DNA of 64,000 nucleotides from Candidatus Krumholzibacteriia bacterium. Its GTDB lineage: Bacteria; Krumholzibacteriota; Krumholzibacteriia; JAJRXK01. Made by a program: the position numbers and the translations under genes. The first letter of the stretch is position 1. Each line of letters starts with the position of its first letter. Of the stretch, positions 43,131 through 50,959 are shown one piece after another. Location: contig DATFKK010000075.1 in assembly GCA_035268685.1 (NCBI GenBank), forward strand, positions 1 through 64,000, read 5' to 3'. Below the pieces are notes generated by a model. The model was not told the DNA's origin, ran no database searches, and saw nothing but the letters and a program-made list of their open reading frames with translations.

Positions 43131-43636
43131 TGGAGATCGATCTCGAACGCGACGGCCGCCGTCGACGGACAAGGGTCCATCGCGAGGGCGACGACACCCT
43201 GCGCGTGCAGATCGACGGGGGCGACGCCCGCACGGTACGGGTGATCGCGCGCGACGAGAACACGCTCCTGCTCGACGTCGACGGCCGTCGGCATCGCCTT
43301 CGCTGGGTGCGGCGGGGGCGCGAGCTCCACCTGGGTCTGCGCGGTCACTCCGCGCACTTCCACTGGGTGGAGGAGGACGAGGTCGACGAGACCGTCGGGG
43401 CCGCCTCGCCGGTGGTCCGAGCGCCGATGCCCGGCAGGGTTCTCGAGGTGACCGTGGCGGCGGGCGACCCCGTCGCGGCGGGGCAGGTGGTGGCGCGCAT
43501 CGAAGCGATGAAGATGGAGATCGCCCTGTCGAGCGACGTGGCCGGGCGGGTGTCGACGGTCCACGCCGGCAAGGACGCTCTCGTCGAACCCGATCAGCCC
43601 GTGGTGACGATCGAGCCGGACGGCGAGGCGGATTGA
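43127..43636 (+). CDS. Biotin carboxyl carrier protein of an acyl-CoA carboxylase
   Basis: A 169-residue carrier. The C-terminal 80 residues are a biotinyl domain with the acceptor lysine K129 in IEAMKMEIAL, preceded by APMPGRVLEVTVAAGDPV. The first 90 residues are a beta-rich, Arg-rich region with no full match to a known linker and may stand in for the BT domain that holds the carrier in holo-carboxylases. ATG 43127 overlaps the biotin carboxylase stop by four bases, and its own stop overlaps the transporter start. A split alpha subunit like this is found in some actinobacterial and deeply branching carboxylases. Confidence 0.9.
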   Translation: MMEIDLERDGRRRRTRVHREGDDTLRVQIDGGDARTVRVIARDENTLLLDVDGRRHRLRWVRRGRELHLGLRGHSAHFHWVEEDEVDETVGAASPVVRAPMPGRVLEVTVAAGDPVAAGQVVARIEAMKMEIALSSDVAGRVSTVHAGKDALVEPDQPVVTIEPDGEAD

Positions 43637-44568
43637 ACCGCGAGACCCGCATCCGCGCCGACCTGGCGCTGGTCCTGGTCACGATCTTCTGGGGAGTCAC
43701 CTTCCCGCTGATCCGCAGCGCACTCGCCGACGTCGGTCCGCACCAGTTCATCGGGTGGCGCTTCGCGCTCGGCACCGCGGCCTTCCTGCCGCTGGTGGTC
43801 CTCGATCCGGGGGCCCGCGCCGGGCTGCGCCGGGCACTGCTCCCCGGCGCGCTGCTGGGATTGATCGCGTGGTCGTCCTACGTGTCCCAGACGATCGGCC
43901 TGCAGACCGTGCCGGCGGGGCGTGCCGCCTTCATCACCGGCACGGCGGTGATCATCGTGCCGCTGCTGGCTCCGGTGTTCCGGGCCGGTCGGCCCACGGC
44001 GGTCGACTTCGCCGCGGCCGTGGTGGCGGCAGGGGGGCTGTACCTGCTGACCGGAGCCGGCGCGACCGGCGTGTCCGGCTTCGGGGTGGGGGATCTCTGG
44101 GTGCTCGCCTGCGCCCTGGGTTACTCGACGTACGTGCTCGTATTGCAACGTGTTCTGACGGTCGAGCACCACCCGACCAGCCTCGCGTTCACGCAGGTGG
44201 CCACGATCGGACTGATCGGGGTCGCCGTGCTCGGCGTCCGTGGGAATGTCGCGATCGAGCTCTCGGGGGACGTGGTGCGCGCGCTCGGCTTCTGCGCGCT
44301 GGTGGCGACGGTGGGGACCTTCTGGTTGCAGACCCGGTTCCAGGGCTCGACGACGCCGCAGCGGGCATCGCTGATCTTCTCGCTCGAGCCCGTCTTCGCC
44401 ACCTTCTTCGCGTGGTGGCTGCTGTCCGAGGTCCTCACGCCGCTGGGAGCGCTGGGGGCGGCCCTGATCCTCGCCGCGGTGATCGCCTCGGAGACCTGGA
44501 CCGGGCGTCGAACGCACCGATCCGACGCGACGGCTGGCCAAGGCGGCGTGACCCCGGTAGACTCGTAG
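43633..44568 (+). CDS. EamA/DMT-family transporter
   Basis: A 311-residue inner-membrane protein with ten predicted helices in two EamA repeats: LVLVTIFWGVTFPLIRS opens the first half and LWVLACALGYSTYVLVLQRV the second, and the segment SLEPVFATFFAWWLLSE is the conserved block of helices 8-9. Members of this drug/metabolite superfamily export or import amino acids, sugars and other small molecules; the substrate here is unknown. The start is TTG 43633, overlapping the biotin-carrier stop (TTGA). Its place in the carboxylase operon hints at transport of a related organic acid. Confidence 0.85.
   Translation: MNRETRIRADLALVLVTIFWGVTFPLIRSALADVGPHQFIGWRFALGTAAFLPLVVLDPGARAGLRRALLPGALLGLIAWSSYVSQTIGLQTVPAGRAAFITGTAVIIVPLLAPVFRAGRPTAVDFAAAVVAAGGLYLLTGAGATGVSGFGVGDLWVLACALGYSTYVLVLQRVLTVEHHPTSLAFTQVATIGLIGVAVLGVRGNVAIELSGDVVRALGFCALVATVGTFWLQTRFQGSTTPQRASLIFSLEPVFATFFAWWLLSEVLTPLGALGAALILAAVIASETWTGRRTHRSDATAGQGGVTPVDS
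44535..44563 (+). promoter_or_regulatory. Possible promoter of the SirB1-family gene
   Basis: TGGCCA (44535-44540), 17 bases, TAGACT (44558-44563), nine bases before the ATG at 44573. It lies inside the end of the transporter gene and would give a nearly leaderless message in addition to operon read-through. Confidence 0.35.
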
Positions 44569-44572
44569 GACC

Positions 44573-45409
44573 ATGAGCTCTTCCGCCGCACGCGAACGTT
44601 TCGGACGACTGGCCGCCCTCGAGGACGACCACATCGACCTGCTCGAGGGTGCCTTCCTGATCGCCCAGGAGGAGTACCCGGAGCTCGTGCTCGACGAGCA
44701 GATCCAGCGCGTCGAGGCGATCGCCCGTCGCTGTTCCGAGCACCTGGCCGGGGCCGAGGACTTCTTCCACGCGGTGTGGGTGATCAACCGTGTGCTCTTC
44801 GACGAGATGGGCCTCCGTGGCAACGTCGAAGCCTTCGACGACCCCGAGAACAGCTACCTGAACCGGGTTCTCGACCGTCGCACGGGCATTCCGATCACGC
44901 TGTCGGTACTCTACCGCGAGGTCGCGCGCCGCTGCGGGTTCCACGTCGAGGGCATCGGCCTGCCCGGTCACTTCGTCGTGCGCGTGACCGACGACTGGGG
45001 TCATACCTACGTCGATCCCTTCCACGGCGGCAGCGTCGTGACGCGCGACGATCTGTCGCGTCTGTTGCACGAGCGATTCGGCCCGCGGGCACGACTGCTC
45101 GAGGAACACCTCGAACCGGTGTCCTCCCGGCGGATCCTCACCCGCATGCTCCTGAACCTGAAGCGGATCTACGTGCGCAAGCAGGACGACGAGCGGGCGG
45201 TGCTGGCGAGCGAACGGATCGTCCTTCTGCAGCCCGATGCCGCGACCGAGCGCCGTGACCGCGGGCTCCTGTACCGCCGGACCGGTCGCCGCGCCGAGGC
45301 GATCACCGATCTCCGGTGGTACCTCAACGACCGGCCGCAGGCGATCGACGGACCCCGCATCCGGCGCGTGCTCAACGAGCTCCTGCACGAGCGCGCCGCC
45401 GAGGGATGA
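44573..45409 (+). CDS. SirB1-family transglutaminase-like/TPR protein
   Basis: A 278-residue cytoplasmic protein of the SirB1 group. The first 190 residues are transglutaminase-like: PENSYLNRVLDRRTGIPITLSVLYREVARR, then FHVEGIGLPGHFVVRV and YVDPFHGG are family blocks. The catalytic cysteine of true transglutaminases is not in its usual place, so activity is doubtful. The last 80 residues (ERIVLLQPDAATERRDRGLLYRR) form a TPR-like repeat. The physiological role of this widespread family is unclear. The stop overlaps the next gene by four bases (ATGA). Confidence 0.83.
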   Translation: MSSSAARERFGRLAALEDDHIDLLEGAFLIAQEEYPELVLDEQIQRVEAIARRCSEHLAGAEDFFHAVWVINRVLFDEMGLRGNVEAFDDPENSYLNRVLDRRTGIPITLSVLYREVARRCGFHVEGIGLPGHFVVRVTDDWGHTYVDPFHGGSVVTRDDLSRLLHERFGPRARLLEEHLEPVSSRRILTRMLLNLKRIYVRKQDDERAVLASERIVLLQPDAATERRDRGLLYRRTGRRAEAITDLRWYLNDRPQAIDGPRIRRVLNELLHERAAEG

Positions 45410-47559
45410 TCCGGCGCGGGCGCGTCTCCGCCTTCCTGTTCGCGCTCCTCCTCCTCATCGACGCGGTTCCCCCCGCATCTGCGGCCGAGCGCGAGGGCTT
45501 CGCGTTGGTCCTCGGTGGCGGCGGGGCCAAGGGCCTCGCGCACATCGGCGTGATCCGGGTGCTCGAGGAACTGGACATGACCCCTTCCCTGGTCGTCGGG
45601 ACCAGCATGGGGGCGTTGGTCGGCTCGCTGTACGCGAGCGGCCTCGACGCCGACGAGCTCGAGAGTCTGGTGGTCGATCGGAACTGGCTGCGGACCCTCC
45701 TCGACTCCGACGCCCCGGCCCAGCCGGTCCAGGGCGGGTGGAGCAGCCTGCCGCGCGCACAGCTGCGTCTGTGGCTCGACACCTGGCCGCCGAGTCTGCC
45801 GCCGGGAGCCAGCCAGGGACACGCGGTCGAGGGACTGATCGGCCGCCTGACCGCCGACGCGGCGTACCGGGCCGGCAACGATCTCGACCGGTTGCCGATT
45901 CCCTTCCGGTGCGTGTCGACGGATCTCATGACGGGTGAGGCGGTGGTCTTCGACGAGGGATCGGTGGCGCGCATGGTGCGGGCCAGTGGGGGACTGCCGC
46001 TGGTCTTCGCTCCGGTCGAGTACCGTGGCCGTCACCTGGTCGACGGTGGTTTCGTCGACAACCTGCCGCTCGGCGTCGCCCGGTCGATGGGATTCGAACG
46101 CGCGATCGTGGTCGACGTCAGCAATGCCTTCGTCCCTCCCGACTCGCCCCCCAGCGACCTGTTCGGATTGTTGCAGCGGTCGACGAGTCTCGCGCAGCTG
46201 GCCGAGAACACCGTCGAGGCCGGCGCGGGTGACGTGGTGCTGCGCCTCGACCTGCGCGACCACTCGTCGCTGGGTTTCTGGGCCTCCGAGGACATCGTCG
46301 ACGAGGGCTACCGTCAGGCCTCGGCCCACCGCGAGGAGTTGCGCGCGGTCGGAGAGGCTGCGGGTGCGGCTGCGGCGCGACCGCAGCCACCGAAGGTGAC
46401 CGTCGGTCCGTTGCGTGTCGAGGCGGTCGAGGTGCGCGGAAACCGGCGTCTGTCGGGTTGGTCGATCCGCAAGCGGTTCGACCTCGCGGCGGGCGATACG
46501 GTGCAGGCCGAAACGCTGTGGACGCGGGCGGCGGACCTGGCCCGACAGTCGATCTTCGAGAGCGTCTGGGTCGAGGCGCTGCCGCGGCCGGACGGAACGA
46601 TGCGGGTGGTGACGCACGTCGACGAGCGCGATCGCCCCGAGCTGGAGCTGGCGGCGAACTACCGCGACGACATCGGGCCCGCGGCGATGCTCCGGTTGCG
46701 GCTCGACAACCGGCTCGGCGCCGGGGGTGGTCGGACGCTGACCTGGAAGGTGAGCGACGAACGGGCGAGCCTGGCCCTCGACACGTCGGTCCCGATCCGT
46801 GGTTCGAGGCGCGTCGAGTTCCGCGCCGGAGGACGGTGGGTGAACGAGCGGGTCGAGATCGAGGAGGGACCGCGCGGTGAGGACGCATGGTCGTTCCGGC
46901 GCGTCGGCGGCCATGCCGACGTCATCGTGGGTCGCGAGGTGGGCGAACCCGCCCTACGGTTCGGCTTCGAAGCGCTCGACGGCCGCCGTCACCTCGAGTC
47001 GCGCGCGCCCTCCGGCAATGGAGAGTCACGGTGGCGGGCCGTCCGTGTCCGGCTCGAGACGTGGACGGGAGGCGGGCTGAACCCGTGGCCGGGGCAGGGC
47101 TTCGCGGTCACCGGGCGGTGGGGACTGCGAACCCTGGGTGGGCGCAGCAACGCGTGGTCGGTCGAGGGCGGATGGACGCATCGACTGTTCGCGACCCGTT
47201 GGTTCGGCGCGACGTCGGTCGGCGGCGCCGCGTGGTCCGCGGCCGATTTTCCGCTGCAGTTGCTCCCGCGCGCCGGTGGGCCGCGGGGCTGGGTCGGTCA
47301 GGACCCCGACGCGATCCTCGCCCCGAAGCTGGCCTGGTCGCGTCTCGGACTGGATTTCTTCCTGAACCGCGAGATCCGCTTCGAGCTCGCAGGCGCGGTG
47401 GGTTGGTACGGTCGGGAGGGGCTGGACGAGCACCGTCCCCGCCCCGGAGTCCAGCTGCAGGTGATCTGGGAATCGGCGCTGGGGCCGGTCCAGCTCGGCT
47501 GGGCGGGAGGCCGTCGCAACGAGCCGCGGGTCGTCTTCGACGTCGGTCACGAGTTCTGA
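45406..47559 (+). CDS. PlpD-like patatin phospholipase with POTRA and outer-membrane barrel (type Vd)
   Basis: A 717-residue protein with a signal peptide (to about residue 26), a patatin lipase domain, a POTRA-like domain and an outer-membrane barrel. The lipase dyad is S67 in GTSMGALVGS and the aspartate in VDGGFVDNLPL near residue 212; the oxyanion loop is LGGGGAKGLAHIG. The POTRA-like part spans about 340-410 (VRGNRRLSGWSIRKRFDL...), and the rest is strand-rich and ends DVGHEF, like BamA-type barrels. This order is that of PlpD and FplA, type Vd autotransporters. It would export or display a phospholipase A activity. It is the last gene of the overlapping string. Confidence 0.87.
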   Translation: MIRRGRVSAFLFALLLLIDAVPPASAAEREGFALVLGGGGAKGLAHIGVIRVLEELDMTPSLVVGTSMGALVGSLYASGLDADELESLVVDRNWLRTLLDSDAPAQPVQGGWSSLPRAQLRLWLDTWPPSLPPGASQGHAVEGLIGRLTADAAYRAGNDLDRLPIPFRCVSTDLMTGEAVVFDEGSVARMVRASGGLPLVFAPVEYRGRHLVDGGFVDNLPLGVARSMGFERAIVVDVSNAFVPPDSPPSDLFGLLQRSTSLAQLAENTVEAGAGDVVLRLDLRDHSSLGFWASEDIVDEGYRQASAHREELRAVGEAAGAAAARPQPPKVTVGPLRVEAVEVRGNRRLSGWSIRKRFDLAAGDTVQAETLWTRAADLARQSIFESVWVEALPRPDGTMRVVTHVDERDRPELELAANYRDDIGPAAMLRLRLDNRLGAGGGRTLTWKVSDERASLALDTSVPIRGSRRVEFRAGGRWVNERVEIEEGPRGEDAWSFRRVGGHADVIVGREVGEPALRFGFEALDGRRHLESRAPSGNGESRWRAVRVRLETWTGGGLNPWPGQGFAVTGRWGLRTLGGRSNAWSVEGGWTHRLFATRWFGATSVGGAAWSAADFPLQLLPRAGGPRGWVGQDPDAILAPKLAWSRLGLDFFLNREIRFELAGAVGWYGREGLDEHRPRPGVQLQVIWESALGPVQLGWAGGRRNEPRVVFDVGHEF

Positions 47560-47752
47560 ACCGGGCCGCCCGTCGTCTGCCTGCGCCAACTCTCTTCGCC
47601 AGAACGAGTTTCCGGATCGGGCGCTCCTCGGGTGAAGGTCGGGGTCGGGCCGGGCGGGCGCGGGACGGAGGTGGTGCGCCGTCGGTCGCGAGTCCCAACT
47701 GAAGTTTTCACAGGCACTTGAAACGAAAATTCGAACGGGCGCGAAAAATCGG

Positions 47753-47780
47753 TTGAGGCCCCCATGGCTTGTGGTAGCTT
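47753..47780 (+). promoter_or_regulatory. Candidate nrdJ promoter
   Basis: TTGAGG (47753-47758), 16 bases, TAGCTT (47775-47780). The first NrdR box fills the spacer and the second lies just past the start point, so both are placed for repression. The 190 bases upstream (47560-47752) show nothing else except an A/T-richer patch near 47700-47750. Confidence 0.6.
47759..47774 (+). promoter_or_regulatory. NrdR box 1 (weaker)
   Basis: CCCCCATGGCTTGTGG agrees with box 2 at 12 of 16 positions and lies in the promoter spacer. Exactly 16 bases separate the two boxes, the tandem spacing known for NrdR sites. Confidence 0.6.
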
Positions 47781-47790
47781 GCGCACGTCG

Positions 47791-47806
47791 CCACCAGATC
47801 TTGTGG
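47791..47806 (+). promoter_or_regulatory. NrdR box 2 (strong)
   Basis: CCACCAGATCTTGTGG is a near-perfect palindrome built on AGATCT and fits the NrdR consensus (aCaCwAtATaTwGtgt) in its CAC and GTG arms. NrdR represses ribonucleotide reductase genes when dATP is abundant. Confidence 0.65.
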
Positions 47807-48071
47807 AGACGGGCCCCAACCGCCTGCGGCACACCGACTTCCGGCGAACCGTGCGGTTCCGTCCTCCCCGGCCCTGGCGACGGCCACCGACGCGCGGTGT
47901 CGCGCAGTCCACGTCGAGCATCGGAAGCCCGACGGAAGCGGCGGACGAAGAGGTCCGCCCCGGGGATCCGTCGTCCCCGAAGAGTCGAGATCGAGAACCG
48001 TCGGGTGTGCGCGCGACCGCGTGACGCTCGCCCCGACACCCCAGCCCATGGACGGAAGGAGCCGAACGACC
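47807..48071 (+). other. Long structured leader of nrdJ
   Basis: About 285 bases separate the predicted start of transcription from the nrdJ start codon. The leader can fold into successive hairpins, notably GGCGGAC/GTCCGCC (47940-47946 with 47953-47959) and CGGGGA/TCCCCG (47961-47966 with 47974-47979). I see no cobalamin riboswitch signature. GGAAGGAG at 48054-48061 is the ribosome-binding site. Confidence 0.45.
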
Positions 48072-50870
48072 ATGGCCGACGACCTCAGCCTGCACTCGGA
48101 GAAGGACGCCACCCGCACGGTCGCGAAGGACGCGACCACCCGAAAGGGCGTCCACGTCACTCGACACTTCACACGCCCCGGCGAGTCGGTCTTCGACTCC
48201 GTCGAGTGGGAACTCCGCACGGCCACGATCGCCGACGACAAGGGCGAGGTCCTCTTCGAGCAGACCGACGTCGAGGTCCCCGCGAGTTGGAGCCAGCTCG
48301 CCACGAACGTCGTCGTCTCGAAGTATTTCCGGGGGTCGGTGGGGCGGCCCGGCCGAGAGACCAGCGTTCGTCAGCTGATCGGACGGATCGTCGACACACT
48401 CACCGCCTGGGGGACCAAGGACGGCTACTTCGCGACGAACGACGACCGCGACGCCTTCCGGGACGAACTCACGCATCTGTTGCTGTACCAGAAGCTGAGC
48501 TTCAACTCGCCGGTGTGGTTCAACATGGGCGTCGAGGAGACACCGCAGTGCTCGGCCTGCTTCATCAACTCGGTCGACGACTCCATGGGTTCGATCATGG
48601 ACCTGGCCAAGACCGAGGGCATGCTCTTCAAGTTCGGCTCGGGGACCGGGACCAACTTCTCGGCCCTGCGCGGAAGCCAGGAGACCCTGCACGGCGGCGG
48701 CGTGGCGAGCGGCCCGGTCAGCTTCATGAAGGGCTTCGACGCCTTCGCCGGCGTGATCAAGAGCGGCGGCAAGACCCGCCGCGCCGCCAAGATGGTGATC
48801 CTCGACGCCGACCATCCCGACATCGAGGAGTTCATCGAGTGCAAGGTCAACGAAGAGAAGAAGGCCTGGGCACTGATCGACGCCGGCTACGACGGCAGCT
48901 TCCGCGGTGAGGCCTACGGCTCGGTGTTCTTCCAGAACAGCAACAATTCCGTCCGTGTGGCCGACGACTTCATGCGCGCCGTCCTCGAGGACCGCGAGTG
49001 GCACACGACGGCGCGTGTCGACGGGCGTACCGTCGGGACGCATCGCGCCCGTGATCTCATGCGCAAGATCAGCGAGAGCGCCTGGCACTGCGGCGATCCC
49101 GGCATGCAGTACGACACCACGATCAACGACTGGCACACCTGCAAGGGCACCGACCGCATCTACGCCAGCAATCCGTGCAGCGAATACATGTTCCTGAACG
49201 ACACGGCCTGCAACCTGGCCTCGCTCAACCTGCTGAAGTTCCGCGCCGACGACCTGACCTTCGACGTCGAGGCCTTCCGCCGCGCCGTCGACGTCACCAT
49301 CCTCGGCATGGAGATCATCGTCGACAACGCCAGCTACCCGCGGGATCGCATCGCCGAGAACAGCTACCGCTTCCGTCCGCTCGGACTGGGCTACGCGAAC
49401 CTCGGGGCCCTCCTCATGAGCCGGGGGCTCGCCTACGACAGCGACGAGGGTCGGGACTTCGCGGCGGCCGTGACCGCGCTCATGTGCGGCCAGGCCTACC
49501 GCCGCTCCGCCGAGATCGCGGAGTCGACCGGACCGTTCGCGGGCTATCCCGAGAACGAATCGTCGATGCTCGACGTCATTGCCAAACACCGTGCGGCCGT
49601 ATCGACGATCAACCGCCAGCGTGTGCCGGCCGACCTCTTCGAGGCCGCCGGGCAGAGCTGGGACGAGGCCCTCGACCTCGGTCGCGAGAACGGCTACCGC
49701 AACAGCCAGGTCACCGTGCTCGCACCGACGGGGACGATCGCCTTCATGATGGACTGCGACACGACGGGGATCGAGCCCGACATCGCGCTCATCAAGTACA
49801 AGAAGCTCGTCGGTGGCGGCTTTCTGAAGATCGTCAACCGGACCGTTCCCGAAGCCCTGCGCCGCCTGGGATACTCGGAGTCGCAGATCGAGGAGGTCGT
49901 CGCCTACGTCGACGACCAGGAGACGATCGAAGGCGCTCCGCACCTCCTCGACGACCACCTCACGGTCTTCGACTGTGCCTTCAAGCCGCAGAACGGGGTC
50001 CGCACGATCGAGCCCATGGGCCACGTGCGCATGATGGGCGCGGTGCAGCCCTTCCTGTCGGGCGCCATCTCGAAGACCGTGAACCTCCCGGAGGAGGCCA
50101 CGGTCGAGGACATCGAGAACGCCTACATCGAGAGCTGGAAGCTCGGTCTGAAAGCGGTCGCGGTCTACCGGGACGGCAGCAAGCGCACGCAGCCCATGAA
50201 CACCAGTCGCAGCAAGACCGACGACGCGGTCCGCAAGGAGGCCAGGGCTGCGGCGGAAGAACTGGTCGGTCCGCAGCGTCGCCGTCTGCCCGACGAGCGC
50301 ACGGCGATCACGCACAAGTTCTCGATCCAGGGCCACGAAGGCTATCTGACCGTGGGTCTGTTCGAGGACGGGACGCCGGGTGAGCTCTTCGTGCGCATGG
50401 CGAAGGAGGGCTCGGTGATCAGCGGGCTCATGGACAGCTTCGCCACCGCGGTGTCGATCATGCTGCAGTACGGCGTTCCGCTCGAGGTCCTCTGCCAGAA
50501 GTTCAGCAACAGCCGGTTCGAGCCCAGCGGCTTCACCCGGAACCAGCAGATCCCCATGGCGAAGAGCATCACCGACTACATCTTCCGCTGGTTCGGGATC
50601 AAGTTCCTGGGGCACCGTCCGGCGAATGCCGATGTCGTCGAGGACGAGGTCGAGACCGCGGCGGGTGGCTCGCTGCCGCAGCTCGAGAAGACCGAGACCC
50701 CGGCGGGGCAGTCCAACGGACGCAGTGTCGGGGCCGCGGCGGTGGCGGACTCGCCACAGGGGACCACGGCGAGCGACGCGCCGCCTTGCACCGAGTGCGG
50801 TTCGGTCATGGTGCCCAACGGGAGCTGCTACCGCTGCGCGAACTGCGGGTCGACGAGCGGCTGCTCGTGA
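48072..50870 (+). CDS. nrdJ: Adenosylcobalamin-dependent (class II) ribonucleotide reductase
   Basis: A 932-residue class II ribonucleotide reductase that makes deoxyribonucleotides using a B12 radical, with or without oxygen. NSPVWFNMG (about 145) and QCSACFINSVDDSM hold the first active-site cysteine; YASNPCSEYMFLNDTACNLASLN carries the second cysteine and catalytic residues; APTGTIAFMMDCDTTGIEPDI is a class II signature. The C-terminal 30 residues have CTECG and CYRCANCG, a zinc-ribbon that may deliver reducing electrons. No intein is present. ATG 48072 follows GGAAGGAG by 10 bases. A strong hairpin follows the gene. Confidence 0.95.
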   Translation: MADDLSLHSEKDATRTVAKDATTRKGVHVTRHFTRPGESVFDSVEWELRTATIADDKGEVLFEQTDVEVPASWSQLATNVVVSKYFRGSVGRPGRETSVRQLIGRIVDTLTAWGTKDGYFATNDDRDAFRDELTHLLLYQKLSFNSPVWFNMGVEETPQCSACFINSVDDSMGSIMDLAKTEGMLFKFGSGTGTNFSALRGSQETLHGGGVASGPVSFMKGFDAFAGVIKSGGKTRRAAKMVILDADHPDIEEFIECKVNEEKKAWALIDAGYDGSFRGEAYGSVFFQNSNNSVRVADDFMRAVLEDREWHTTARVDGRTVGTHRARDLMRKISESAWHCGDPGMQYDTTINDWHTCKGTDRIYASNPCSEYMFLNDTACNLASLNLLKFRADDLTFDVEAFRRAVDVTILGMEIIVDNASYPRDRIAENSYRFRPLGLGYANLGALLMSRGLAYDSDEGRDFAAAVTALMCGQAYRRSAEIAESTGPFAGYPENESSMLDVIAKHRAAVSTINRQRVPADLFEAAGQSWDEALDLGRENGYRNSQVTVLAPTGTIAFMMDCDTTGIEPDIALIKYKKLVGGGFLKIVNRTVPEALRRLGYSESQIEEVVAYVDDQETIEGAPHLLDDHLTVFDCAFKPQNGVRTIEPMGHVRMMGAVQPFLSGAISKTVNLPEEATVEDIENAYIESWKLGLKAVAVYRDGSKRTQPMNTSRSKTDDAVRKEARAAAEELVGPQRRRLPDERTAITHKFSIQGHEGYLTVGLFEDGTPGELFVRMAKEGSVISGLMDSFATAVSIMLQYGVPLEVLCQKFSNSRFEPSGFTRNQQIPMAKSITDYIFRWFGIKFLGHRPANADVVEDEVETAAGGSLPQLEKTETPAGQSNGRSVGAAAVADSPQGTTASDAPPCTECGSVMVPNGSCYRCANCGSTSGCS

Positions 50871-50897
50871 TGCAGACTGGCCCGACGCCGTGATCGC

Positions 50898-50927
50898 GAA
50901 CGGGCGTCCCGGACGGGGCGCCCGTTC
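50898..50927 (+). terminator. Terminator of nrdJ
   Basis: GAACGGGCGTCCC (50898-50910) pairs with GGGGCGCCCGTTC (50915-50927) through 13 pairs (one G-T), closing a GGAC loop, 28 bases after the stop codon. No T tract follows. Confidence 0.7.
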
Positions 50928-50959
50928 CGCTTCCGCCTCCCGAACACGGAGATCGCACC

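Noticed and set aside
47807-48071. A cobalamin riboswitch before the B12-dependent reductase
   Set aside because: The conserved B12 box and the GCCACTG-type core are not found; B12 riboswitches normally precede B12-independent isozymes or B12 synthesis genes.
47547-50615. A 1022-codon open frame on the minus strand
   Set aside because: It mirrors nrdJ, whose protein is unmistakable; the mirrored protein shows no domain and runs into the terminal part of the phospholipase region.
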